The notes beneath the pieces are model-generated. The model did not search any database and was not told the DNA's origin. It worked only from the letters and a program-made list of their open reading frames with translations. DNA of 34,765 bases. It comes from Planctomycetota bacterium. GTDB lineage: Bacteria > Planctomycetota > UBA1135 > GCA-002686595. A program made the position numbers and the translations under genes. The stretch spans positions 1 to 34,765 of the forward strand of contig JAJDES010000318.1 in NCBI GenBank assembly GCA_029259675.1, given 5' to 3'. Positions 17,751 to 26,572 of this stretch are shown one piece after another (positions within the stretch are counted from its first letter, which is position 1; the number at the start of each line of letters is the position of its first letter).

Positions 17751-17793
17751 TGCAGGTGCCTTTATTGCAGGTGCCCGTATTGAAGGTGATGTC
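17749..17793. repeat. three tandem 15-bp units, third degenerate
   Basis: ATTGCAGGTGCCTTT / ATTGCAGGTGCCCGT / ATTGAAGGTGATGTC. Confidence 0.6.
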
Positions 17794-17832
17794 GCGGTGC
17801 TACAACGCGCAAGTACTCTCGATGCGGACGGC

Positions 17833-19701
17833 TTAGATCTCGCTCAAGTGCTTGCCGGCTACGGCTTTCTTGGCGACGGAGTCCATCAAAATCGCGGCCA
17901 AGGGCAATGTGGCTTGTTCCAGCTCGTCGCGAACGGCTTGCACTTCGTTCACATCCTTGAGAGTTGCGACGTCGTGACCTTTTTGAATCGCGTCCTTTAG
18001 ATCCGCCAAGCTTTCGGGATCGAGCGCTTGGCTCGCGATTTCCATATTGCTTTCCGAGGCGCGGATCATGGTGCCGATCTCGACTTTGAGGTCGGCCGCG
18101 CGACGATGATCAAAGTCGTCTTGCGCGTTGTCGTAGGACGCTTGCAACATCGACTCCACTTGATCGTCCTGCAAACCGTGCATGGGTTGCACTTCGATTT
18201 CGGCTATGGCTCCGGTTGATTCTTCGCGCGCCGTGACATTCAGTACGCCGTTGGCGTCCAATTGAAAGCGAACGGAAACCTTGGCCATGCCGGCCGGCAT
18301 GGGGGGGATGCCGGTCAGCTTGAAGCGTCCCAAGCTGCGGCAATCTGCGGCTAGCTCACGCTCGCCTTGAACGATATTGAAATCGATGCCGGTTTGATTG
18401 TCGGCGTAGGTTGTGAAGCCTTCCGTGACTTGGCATGGAATGGGGGAGTTGCGCACCACGATCTTGGAGACGGCGCCGCCCATGGTTTCCAGGCCGAGCG
18501 ACAGCGAAGTCACATCCATGAGAAGAATGTCGCGTGTGCCGCCGGACAGGATGTGACCTTGAACCGCGGCGCCCAAGGCCACGACTTGATCGGGATCGAG
18601 TTCGTTGTGGGGTGCGCGACCGAAGAATTCCTCAACGGCCTTGCGCACTGCCGGTACACGCGTTGATCCGCCGACCAAGACAACTTCATCTATGTCGGAG
18701 GCTTGGAGCTTCGCATCGCTCAGTACGCGCCGGCACGCGTCGAGAGTACGCGCGACCAAGGGCCCAATTAATTTTTCGAACTCGGCCCGCTTTACCCTGC
18801 GGTGCCAGCGCAGGTCCTGGTCGGGAATGGAAAAGTGAAAGTCGGCTTCGGGATTCAAGCTGAGTTCGTGCTTGCAGCGCTCGGCCGCAAGTCGCAAGCC
18901 CTGCAGGAAGCCGGGGTCCTGGGCGGTTTCCTGGCCGACTTTGGGGATGAGCTCCTCGAGCGCAAGCGCAACCAAAGTGCGATCCAAATCGTCGCCGCCA
19001 AGGTGCGTGTCGCCACTGGTGGAAAGCACGCGGAACACTCCCGAATCGATCGAAAGAATGGAAATGTCGAAGGTGCCGCCACCCAAATCATAGACGGCAA
19101 TCTTGCCCTCTTTGCGTTGGTCAAGACCGTAGGCCAGACTGGCCGCCGTGGGTTCGTTGATGATGCGAGCCACATCAATTCCCGCTATGCGCGCCGCATC
19201 GTGGGTTGCCTGCCGCTGCGTGTCGTCGAAGTACGCGGGAACGGTTATGACCGCGCGCTTGAGCTTGTGACCGCCCAGAGCTTTGCAGGCAACGTCCTGC
19301 ACGCGCATCAGAATGCGCGCTGAAATTTCCTGGGGCGTGAGCTTCCTCCCGCGCACGTCGAACTGCAGCAGGCCCTCAGCGGTTTCCGAGGCAGGGAATT
19401 GCACGGACTCGAGCTCGTCCTTCACGTCCGCAAGTCCGCATCCCATGAAGCGCTTGATGCTGAAAATGGTGCCCTCGGGATCGACCAAGGCCCGCTCGCG
19501 CACGACTTGACCGACGGCGGGCTCACCGCCGTCTTTGGGGAAGTAGAGTGCGGAGGGAATGCGTCCGGGATGGCCCTCTGGCTTGAGAATTTCGGGGCGA
19601 CCGTCGCGCCATAGCGCCGCCAGGGAGTTGGTTGTTCCCAAGTCGATTCCGAGAATGGGCTCTGCAGTGTTGTTGAGGACGTTGAGCTCGATGAAGGCCA
19701 T
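17833..19701 (-). CDS. hscA: Hsp70-family Fe-S assembly chaperone HscA
   Basis: PILGIDLGTTNSLAALW, VITVPAYFDDTQRQATHDAARIAG, YDLGGGTFDISIL, VVLVGGSTRVPAVRKAV; ISC operon context. ATG at 19701 (MAFIELNVLN). Confidence 0.92.
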   Translation of the reverse strand: MAFIELNVLNNTAEPILGIDLGTTNSLAALWRDGRPEILKPEGHPGRIPSALYFPKDGGEPAVGQVVRERALVDPEGTIFSIKRFMGCGLADVKDELESVQFPASETAEGLLQFDVRGRKLTPQEISARILMRVQDVACKALGGHKLKRAVITVPAYFDDTQRQATHDAARIAGIDVARIINEPTAASLAYGLDQRKEGKIAVYDLGGGTFDISILSIDSGVFRVLSTSGDTHLGGDDLDRTLVALALEELIPKVGQETAQDPGFLQGLRLAAERCKHELSLNPEADFHFSIPDQDLRWHRRVKRAEFEKLIGPLVARTLDACRRVLSDAKLQASDIDEVVLVGGSTRVPAVRKAVEEFFGRAPHNELDPDQVVALGAAVQGHILSGGTRDILLMDVTSLSLGLETMGGAVSKIVVRNSPIPCQVTEGFTTYADNQTGIDFNIVQGERELAADCRSLGRFKLTGIPPMPAGMAKVSVRFQLDANGVLNVTAREESTGAIAEIEVQPMHGLQDDQVESMLQASYDNAQDDFDHRRAADLKVEIGTMIRASESNMEIASQALDPESLADLKDAIQKGHDVATLKDVNEVQAVRDELEQATLPLAAILMDSVAKKAVAGKHLSEI

Positions 19702-20041
19702 AGCGAATGCAGTTTTTCGAGGTGTTGGAGGCGGCACTGGATGGAGGCCGGCGCAAACACCGTTGATTTGAGTTCCGGTGGGGCCGCAGCGGATGCGACC
19801 GATTCTGATGTTGATTGCGCGCCACGCGGGCACGTTGATTGGGGAGCGGATGGAAGCCCGGCCGGTGTTTTCGACGAACTTCCCTGTCGATGCCCACCGC
19901 GCTTCTTGGGCGGAATTCGCCGCGGCCCGTTTGGATTGCCGGCCGCCTGGGTCTTAGGCGGGAGGTGCTTTGATTTGCTTGAACTTCGGCCCCATTGGGC
20001 GGCACGGAATGAGCGTCTCGACCCCGGTGGATGAGCTGGGT

Positions 20042-20677
20042 TTACTTGCCGGTGGAGTTTTCCAGTCTGAGTTCTTCGATTTGATGCAGGGCTCTGTCCA
20101 AGTAGCGAACCGCATTCAGTGCGCGTCGAATGTCGAGCAAAGTTGAATCACCCGGACTCGGCATGGGGTCGAAGAGTCGGCCGATTTCGGCAAAGAGCTC
20201 GGCGCGCTTTTCCAAGAGTTCCGAGCCCAAGTCGAGCGCCGCTTGGGCCGCCTTTGCGTCTCCGTCGCGGCCGTCCTCGAGGATCTCGTTCCAATCGAGC
20301 ACCTCCATCAGGAAGCTCTTGGGCATTTGCCGTTCACTCTCGCGGTCTGGACCGCCCTGGCGCGCAAGGAGCGTTTCTGCGCGCTCGGATTCGGCCGCCA
20401 AGCGCTCGTGGGCCGAATTCAATTCAGCGGTGTTGTGCTCGGCGCGCGCGCGGATTTCCGGCGACTCGCCGGAAAAGAAATCGGGGTGCATGCGGCGCTG
20501 CAATGCGAGCAATTGGCGATCCAAGGCTTTTGAATCGATCGCGAAGCTTGGTTCCAGGCCAAGAACCAGGAAGGGGTCCTGGGGCTCCGAAATCTGCTGC
20601 AAGCTTCCGCAATGGGCGCAACAAAGCACGCTTTCGAGAGCTTTACCGCAGTCGGAACAGGAGTTGGAGGTGGCCAT
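20042..20677 (-). CDS. hscB: Fe-S assembly J-domain co-chaperone HscB
   Basis: HPD motif in LQRRMHPDFFSGES, C-terminal helical region, N-terminal CSDCGKALESVLCCAHCGSLQ; ISC operon context. Confidence 0.9.
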   Translation of the reverse strand: MATSNSCSDCGKALESVLCCAHCGSLQQISEPQDPFLVLGLEPSFAIDSKALDRQLLALQRRMHPDFFSGESPEIRARAEHNTAELNSAHERLAAESERAETLLARQGGPDRESERQMPKSFLMEVLDWNEILEDGRDGDAKAAQAALDLGSELLEKRAELFAEIGRLFDPMPSPGDSTLLDIRRALNAVRYLDRALHQIEELRLENSTGK

Positions 20678-20870
20678 GGACGAATTCAAGTGCTCGACGG
20701 CGAAACGGAAGCAAAGTGAACAGAGGCCCCGTGGGGCCCCTGAAGCATCGCTGCAATCTAAAGTGGGTCAACGATTGCGCATTGGCGAACTGGCGCTGAT
20801 CCGAAGCGAAATTGCAGTGTCGACTCTTCTCGCGGGGTCGACTTATTCCAGCAGTCTCAACTCGTTAGGT

Positions 20871-21197
20871 CTAAACGGAGAACGACTCGCCGCAACCGCA
20901 GCTCTTCGTCGCATTGGGATTGCCGAACTTAAACCCGCGACCCATCAGACTCTCTTCAAAATCGAGTTCGGTGCCGCTGAGGTAGAGGAAGCTCTTGGGG
21001 TCGCAAACAACCTGAATGCCTTCATTGACGAAGGTTTGGTCGACTTCGGCAACTCGGTCGTCGAAGCCCAAGGTGTAGCTGAAGCCGGAGCATCCGCCGC
21101 CCTTGACGCCCAAGCGTAGGGCGGTTCCATCGGGCAGGCTTTGCTCATCGATGATGCGCTTTACTTCCGAGATGGCTCGGGGGGTAATGGAAATCAT
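20871..21197 (-). CDS. iscA: IscA/HesB-type iron-sulfur assembly protein
   Basis: LRLGVKGGGCSGFSYTLGFDD and C-terminal SCGCGESF (conserved Cys and CGCG). Confidence 0.94.
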   Translation of the reverse strand: MISITPRAISEVKRIIDEQSLPDGTALRLGVKGGGCSGFSYTLGFDDRVAEVDQTFVNEGIQVVCDPKSFLYLSGTELDFEESLMGRGFKFGNPNATKSCGCGESFSV

Positions 21198-21206
21198 GTG
21201 AGTCTC

Positions 21207-21587
21207 CTAGGAATCTTGCTTGTTGCGGAAATCGTCAATCGCAGCCTTGATCGCATCTTCGGCCAAGACGCTGCAGTGAATTTTTACCGGCGGCAGAGAC
21301 AGCTCCTGCACGATCTCGGTGTTCTTGATCTGACCGGCTTCGCTCAGGGACTTGCCCTTGATCCACTCGGTGGCCAAAGAAGAGCTGGCGATAGCTGAGC
21401 CGCAGCCGAAGGTCTTGAACTTGGCGTCCACAATGGTGTCGCCTTCGACCTCGATTTGAAGCTTCATCACGTCGCCGCACTCGGGAGCCCCGACGACGCC
21501 TGTGCCGACTTGCTTAGCCTTCTTGTCCATGGAACCCACGTTGCGCGGGTTGTTGTAGTGATCCAGTACTTTGTCGCTGTATGCCAT
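21207..21587 (-). CDS. iscU: Fe-S cluster assembly scaffold IscU
   Basis: YSDKVLDHYNNPRNVGS, GAPECGDVMKLQI, KTFGCGSAIASSSLATEW, LPPVKIHCSVLAEDAIKAAI. Confidence 0.96.
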   Translation of the reverse strand: MAYSDKVLDHYNNPRNVGSMDKKAKQVGTGVVGAPECGDVMKLQIEVEGDTIVDAKFKTFGCGSAIASSSLATEWIKGKSLSEAGQIKNTEIVQELSLPPVKIHCSVLAEDAIKAAIDDFRNKQDS

Positions 21588-21725
21588 GATTGGTTACCGG
21601 TGATGTTGACTCGGATTCGAGTGTTGTTGAAAGGGCTTCCGTCGCTGCGCTTGAGGTGAGTCGCCGGCGGCGGATGAAGGTGAGTGGTTGTTAGCTTTGA
21701 AGGGCGCCGAGAGCTGTGCGGGGAA

Positions 21726-22943
21726 TCAATGCCCGCCTTGCCATTGAACGGTGCTGAGATCGACTCCTTCTTGAACCATTTCGTAAAGGGGTGAGAGTTC
21801 GCGCAGTCGCGTGACCACGTCAATGACCTTGTTTGCGGCGTAGTTGACTTCTTCCTCTGTGGTGAAGCGGCCGATGCCGAAGCGAATCGAGCTGTGGGCC
21901 AACTCATCGCCGACTTCCATGGAGTTGAGCACATGGCTCGGCTCCAAGCTGGCAGAAGTGCAGGCCGAACCGGAGGAGACAGCAACGTCATTGATGCCCA
22001 TCAACATGGATTCGCCTTCGACAAAGGAGAATGAGATGTTCAGGCAGCCGGGCAGGCGATGCTCGCGGCTACCGTTGAGCGTGACGTAGTCCAGCTCGCC
22101 AGTGATTTTGTCTTCAAGCAAGTCACGCAGCTTGGAAGTGCGTTCAGCTTCTTCTGAAAGCTCCTGCTCGCAAAGCGCGCAAGCCGCACCCATGCCAACG
22201 ATGCCTGGCACGTTAAGCGTGCCGGAACGCATGCCGCGTTCGTGTCCGCCTCCGTCCTGCTGTGCGACCAAGCGCACGCGCGGCTTGCGTCGGCGGACAT
22301 AAAGGCAACCGACACCTTTCGGGCCGTAGAGCTTGTGCGCCGAAAGGCAAAGAAGGTCGATGTTGTCGGCTTCAACGTCCACGGGGATCTTGCCGACGGC
22401 TTGGGTGGCGTCCGTGAACAAGAGCACACCACGCTCGTGGCAGAGTGCGCCGATCTCGCGAATCGGGTTGATTGAGCCGACTTCGTTATTGGCCCAAATC
22501 AAGGTGACGAGAATCGTGTCCTCGCGCATCGCATCCTGTACCTGCTGCACAGAAACACGGCCCTCTTTGTCCGGGTGCAAGTAAGTGACTTCGCAGCCCT
22601 GTTTCTCAAGGTGCTTGCAAGTGTCGAGCACGGCCTTGTGCTCCGGCTCACTGGTGATGATGTGCTTGCCCTTTTCGCCGTACATCTCAACCACACCCTT
22701 GATAGCCAGGTTGATCGCTTCGGTGGAGCCGGAGGTGATGACGATTTCCTTTGCGGACGCGCCGATCAGGGACGCGATTTGCTCGCGCGCCGTGTCCACG
22801 GCCTTTTCCGCTTTCCAGCCGAACTCGTGGTTGCGGCTGGCTGCGTTGCCGAAATCGTTTTGGAAGTGAGGCAACATGGCTTCCAGGACCCGCGGGTCAA
22901 CGGGCGTGGTCGCCTGGTAGTCCATGTAAATGGGAAGCTTCAT
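21726..22943 (-). CDS. iscS: cysteine desulfurase IscS
   Basis: [55 protein letters not shown]. Confidence 0.96.
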   Translation of the reverse strand: MKLPIYMDYQATTPVDPRVLEAMLPHFQNDFGNAASRNHEFGWKAEKAVDTAREQIASLIGASAKEIVITSGSTEAINLAIKGVVEMYGEKGKHIITSEPEHKAVLDTCKHLEKQGCEVTYLHPDKEGRVSVQQVQDAMREDTILVTLIWANNEVGSINPIREIGALCHERGVLLFTDATQAVGKIPVDVEADNIDLLCLSAHKLYGPKGVGCLYVRRRKPRVRLVAQQDGGGHERGMRSGTLNVPGIVGMGAACALCEQELSEEAERTSKLRDLLEDKITGELDYVTLNGSREHRLPGCLNISFSFVEGESMLMGINDVAVSSGSACTSASLEPSHVLNSMEVGDELAHSSIRFGIGRFTTEEEVNYAANKVIDVVTRLRELSPLYEMVQEGVDLSTVQWQGGH

Positions 22944-23181
22944 GATCGGAGTGATTTGTCTCTTTGAAAGCGCCGATCGCGTTGCGGTGCGAAGGACGGT
23001 GCTAGTGTTCGAATTGTTGGCCTGACTTTTACGCCGGCCGGATAGTGATTCTGTTTGGGGAGCGACTCGATCGGTGCAGGTTGCCCGCAGGGTTTGCTAA
23101 GAGCGGGAGGTTGTGCTTGAGAAAGTGCTGAGTCTGACTGTACGCCTGGTTGGTGGGGCGGTGTAGCTGTTGGTCGGGCCG

Positions 23182-23195
23182 CCGCATTTCTGCGG
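23182..23195. other. short hairpin just downstream of iscR
   Basis: CCGCA-tttc-TGCGG, between iscR and iscS. Confidence 0.35.
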
Positions 23196-23210
23196 TGCTT
23201 CTGATAGGTG

Positions 23211-23663
23211 TTACTGCGTGAAGGATCTCCTGGCAGGTGCCGGTGTCGAAGCGTCTTCGGTGAGGTCCTTCAGGCTGGTTTGTTGCAACAAATTCCAAAT
23301 GCCTGTTTGCAAGCGCTGGATCGGGCTGCGGATCGGGCAACTGGGTTCCAAAGTGCAGCCGCCGGATTCGTAGGAACCCATGGACTCGCAACTGGTGATT
23401 GTCGGGCGGCCTTCGAGCAAGCTGACCACATGACCGAGCGATACTTCTTTGGCCGGCATGGCCAGGCTGTAACCGCCGGTCGCTCCGCGTTGTGAGAGAA
23501 CCAATGAGCCGCGGCAAAGATCCTTGAGGACCTCGGCCAAGAGCCTTTTGGGAAGAGAGAAGCGTTCAGCAATCTCGCGCACACTGGCCGTCTCTCCCTC
23601 GATCTCCGCGAGATGAGTCAAGGCGATCAGGCCGTATTCTGTGCGTTTGGTTAGCTGAAGCAT
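23211..23663 (-). CDS. iscR: Rrf2/IscR-family transcriptional regulator
   Basis: MLQLTKRTEYGLIALTHLAE, SLPKRLLAEVLKDLCRGSLVLSQRGATGGYSLAMPAKEVSLGHVV; three Cys CESMGSYESGGCTLEPSC; first gene of the ISC operon. Confidence 0.9.
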   Translation of the reverse strand: MLQLTKRTEYGLIALTHLAEIEGETASVREIAERFSLPKRLLAEVLKDLCRGSLVLSQRGATGGYSLAMPAKEVSLGHVVSLLEGRPTITSCESMGSYESGGCTLEPSCPIRSPIQRLQTGIWNLLQQTSLKDLTEDASTPAPARRSFTQ

Positions 23664-23880
23664 CGAATGTGCACCTTATAGATGCTAATTGATCCCCAGA
23701 AAAAAGCCGCGCGCTGCGGCTCATGTCCACCGGTTGAAGCTTCCCCACCCTCAGCTTGCTTCGCCGTCCGGGCGTTTCCTCTCGGAATCGCGCGGTGCGC
23801 TTGGGCTGCCGGGCCCAGGCCCAGCGGGTTTGGAATCCCCAGACCGAAGTCGGGATCGATAGGAATAATAAGTCCAGATC

Positions 23881-23956
23881 GGCCCTGAGGGTAGTCCAAG
23901 GCCAGTTAAATCTGACGTTCACGTCAGGTTTGAGGGCCAGCCCAGGAAAGCTGGGC
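23881..23956 (+). ncRNA. candidate structured RNA/leader element, part 1
   Basis: GGCCCT(23881-23886)/AGGGCC(23933-23938) enclosing AAATCTGACG-ttca-CGTCAGGTTT, followed by GCCCAG-gaaag-CTGGGC. Confidence 0.3.
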
Positions 23957-24005
23957 ATTCGGTCTCTATTCGATGCATTGAGTTAGGGGTGCGTTTGGCA
24001 TTGGG

Positions 24006-24050
24006 CCCGGACTCACCTCGCTCGGCGCGATCCCGAGTGGGGTGCCCGGG
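24006..24050 (+). ncRNA. candidate structured RNA/leader element, part 2 (long interrupted hairpin)
   Basis: CCCGG-act-CACC-tcg-CTCGG-cgcgatc-CCGAG-tgg-GGTG-c-CCGGG. Confidence 0.35.
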
Positions 24051-24126
24051 GCCGCAGATCGGACCCGGGTGAACTGCTTTCAGTGCACTCTCAAGGGACT
24101 GGCCCCCAGATCCCGAAAGGCTGTAT

Positions 24127-24405
24127 ATGGAAGAGTCCAGAAGCATCTGTTTTCAGTGCGGTCAAGACACCGGGCTGCCGCCCAAGCTAAACACGCTTTC
24201 TGACGGGACACGCTGTCGCGCATGCGCCGAGCGGGTACTCGCATCCCTGCCCCCCGCATTGCCGGGCTTCTCGACCGAGAGCGAAGAAGTGGTGGCGGAG
24301 CAAGACTCGGAATCGAGCCACGCCTTTGAGGGCGGCTTCACAGCCGAGCCCTATGGCTCATTTGACGTGGGCCCTCCCTACGATGATCCGGATCTAGCCG
24401 GCTGA
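24127..24405 (+). CDS. small zinc-ribbon-like protein with acidic C-terminal tail
   Basis: ICFQCGQD...CRACAERVL (two CxxC); AAAGG upstream of ATG; acidic tail. Confidence 0.7.
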   Translation: MEESRSICFQCGQDTGLPPKLNTLSDGTRCRACAERVLASLPPALPGFSTESEEVVAEQDSESSHAFEGGFTAEPYGSFDVGPPYDDPDLAG

Positions 24406-24407
24406 TC

Positions 24408-24455
24408 GGGGCCACCCGGCGCGAACTTGCCGGATGAGGAGTGGGCTCCGGCCCC
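24408..24455 (+). terminator. branched inverted-repeat structure directly after the zinc-ribbon stop
   Basis: GGGGCC(24408-24413)/GGCCCC(24450-24455) enclosing CCGGC/GCCGG and GGAG/CTCC; no T tract. Confidence 0.35.
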
Positions 24456-24685
24456 CTGCGGGGATTCGCATCGAACGGGAGGCGCAGTGGAGTTCCGTGC
24501 TCGTGTGATGCGCCACGGCAATCGAACTGAACTGACTTGCTTAAGTGGTGATAATCGCGTTGTTGGGGCGCGCAAGCGCTTGTGTGCAATCAACTTGCAG
24601 CTTTGCGTCGGTGAAGCAGGCCCTCCTGAATCGCCTCCTGCGATTTAGCCTCGACGAAGCGCCCTTCTTTGCTGCCTAGCTCGAA

Positions 24686-24713
24686 TTCGAATCCCGCTCA
24701 TGCCGGGTTCGAA
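24686..24713. other. hairpin with tRNA T-arm-like sequence
   Basis: TTCGAA-t-CCCG-ctcatgc-CGGG-TTCGAA: 10 paired positions with one bulge. Confidence 0.5.
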
Positions 24714-24783
24714 AGAAAAACACCACGCAACCTAGTCAGTTATCAATCGATGCCACTCGAGCTGCCCACTGAGCGCGTCGGGC

Positions 24784-25230
24784 TCAGTCGAGTTCCATCC
24801 TCGGTGCTTTGGCGTTCACTGCTTCGATGAAACTATCGGGCAGGGCGGTGGGTCTGCGCTCGGCGTTCAATTGCACGCAGGCCAATTCGATCGAACCGGT
24901 GGCGACTCGCTCGCGCGTTGGGTCGCGCAGGATTTCGTAGTGGAAAGTCACCGAAGCGGCTCGCATTCGGCCGACCGTCGTCAGAACGACCAATTCCTCG
25001 TCGTACACGGCGCCGCTCCAGTAGCGCAACTCCGTTCTGCGAACGGGCATGCCGATGCCCTGACGCTCCAAGGCGGCGTAGGAGCAGCCCAGCTCGTCCA
25101 TTAGCCGCGTGCGGGCTTCTTCAAAGTAGAGGAGGTAGTTGGCGTGATGGACGACGCCCATTTGGTCCGTTTCGGCGTAGCGGACGCGCAAGCGATGTTC
25201 GTAAGGCGGAAGTTTCAATGGGTCCTCCAT
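24784..25230 (-). CDS. acyl-CoA thioesterase, YbgC/4-hydroxybenzoyl-CoA thioesterase-like
   Basis: RVRYAETDQMGVVHHANYLLYFEEARTRLMDELG hot-dog motif. Confidence 0.93.
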   Translation of the reverse strand: MEDPLKLPPYEHRLRVRYAETDQMGVVHHANYLLYFEEARTRLMDELGCSYAALERQGIGMPVRRTELRYWSGAVYDEELVVLTTVGRMRAASVTFHYEILRDPTRERVATGSIELACVQLNAERRPTALPDSFIEAVNAKAPRMELD

Positions 25231-25269
25231 GGATTGGGGGCATCATGACAGCGCCCAGCGCCCGGAGCC

Positions 25270-26190
25270 ATGCTCCCAAGGCCGAATCCCTGGCCCTTGC
25301 GGCCTTTTCAGCTGGGGGGCTGGCTGATACAACGCCCGCTGCGCAAATCGCCGCCAACTGCTTTGAAGTCCAATTCCGCCTCCACCGGCGACGCCAACGT
25401 CGCCACCTTGCTCTCATGGTTCGTGCCCGGAGCGGGCCATTTTTATCTGGGTAAGCCCAAGACGGCGCTGATCGCGTTTTTGGTGGTGGAGGGACTCTTT
25501 GCGATCGGCTTGGCACTTTCCAAGGGCATGACGTACGAGTTCCTGGATCCGGAGCTCCAGGGGCGTTTTGCCATGCTCTTGACTCCTGAGGTCGGCAACC
25601 TCGGCGGACTCCTATATCAGATGCGCGGCTACGGATTCGGACAGGTAACCACCGTGCCCCACGCTTGGCCCGCACACATCATGTTGGGCAGTTTGCTCAC
25701 TGCGTTGAGCGGCATCTTGAACGCCTGCGTCATGATGCAAGCCAATCTCGACGCGCGCATTTCAGGCGAAGATCGCCAGCGCGGCCGCTCACCCGCACTC
25801 TTGGCGGGCTTTGCTTGGCTGCTGCCCGGACTGGGACATTTTCTGCAGGGCAGACGAGCGCGCGCTTTCTTGGTGTTCTTCCTCTTGGTTGGTTTGTTTG
25901 CCTTGGGAACTGGACTCGCTGCCCAGTCCAACCTCAGCAGGGAACGCCACTTCTATTATTGGGCGGGTCAATTCCTGATTGGATTGCCGGCCATTGCGAC
26001 AGAATTTATAAGCGGGCGTCCGCCGGTCACGGGCGAAATCACCCATGTGGATGCGGGTCTGACGATTGCATGCATCGCCGGTCTTTTGAACGTAATGGCC
26101 ATGCTGGATGTATTCCGTTACGGCGAAGATGTTCTCTTGGGCGAAGCTCCTGAAAAGCGCACGAGCCCCGGCGCCGAGGCCGCAGCCTGA
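25270..26190 (+). CDS. multi-pass membrane protein, DUF6677-like
   Basis: Several TM segments and two related motifs WFVPGAGHFYLGKPKTAL and WLLPGLGHFLQGRRARAF; family name from recollection. Confidence 0.75.
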   Translation: MLPRPNPWPLRPFQLGGWLIQRPLRKSPPTALKSNSASTGDANVATLLSWFVPGAGHFYLGKPKTALIAFLVVEGLFAIGLALSKGMTYEFLDPELQGRFAMLLTPEVGNLGGLLYQMRGYGFGQVTTVPHAWPAHIMLGSLLTALSGILNACVMMQANLDARISGEDRQRGRSPALLAGFAWLLPGLGHFLQGRRARAFLVFFLLVGLFALGTGLAAQSNLSRERHFYYWAGQFLIGLPAIATEFISGRPPVTGEITHVDAGLTIACIAGLLNVMAMLDVFRYGEDVLLGEAPEKRTSPGAEAAA

Positions 26191-26207
26191 TTGGCTCGCC
26201 CCAAACC

Positions 26208-26405
26208 ATGGAACTAGGGATTCACATCTTGCTCTTCACGTTGGTCGCCGGCGGTATCGTCCTTATGGGCGCTTTTTACGCAGAAGGGGGCAACGCGACC
26301 GCCTTGGCCAGCGTGCCGCGCAGACTGTTCATGTTTCTGGCTTCCTGCGCACTCTTGGCTGGAATCATGCTGCTCTGTGAGCACACTTTCGCCAGCGTTA
26401 GCTAG
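26208..26405 (+). CDS. small hypothetical membrane protein
   Basis: 65 aa with two hydrophobic segments (IHILLFTLVAGGIVLMGAFYA, LFMFLASCALLAGIMLL), 18 nt after the preceding stop. Confidence 0.6.
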   Translation: MELGIHILLFTLVAGGIVLMGAFYAEGGNATALASVPRRLFMFLASCALLAGIMLLCEHTFASVS

Positions 26406-26572
26406 GGCGAACGAAACCAAGCTCGCCCGCAGCCAGCAAGTCGGCCACTCGCACGTCAGATCGGAATCGCGACGGAAGCTTCTCCGTTCGCTTCCAAAAT
26501 CAAGTTTCTGCAGGTTTGCGGCGCGCCACGCTTGAATGCCGATGCCGGGCACTATGCGAGTCGCCAATTCTC

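Noticed and set aside
24681-24713. Possible tRNA
   Set aside because: Only T-arm-like sequence; no acceptor, D or anticodon arms could be placed.
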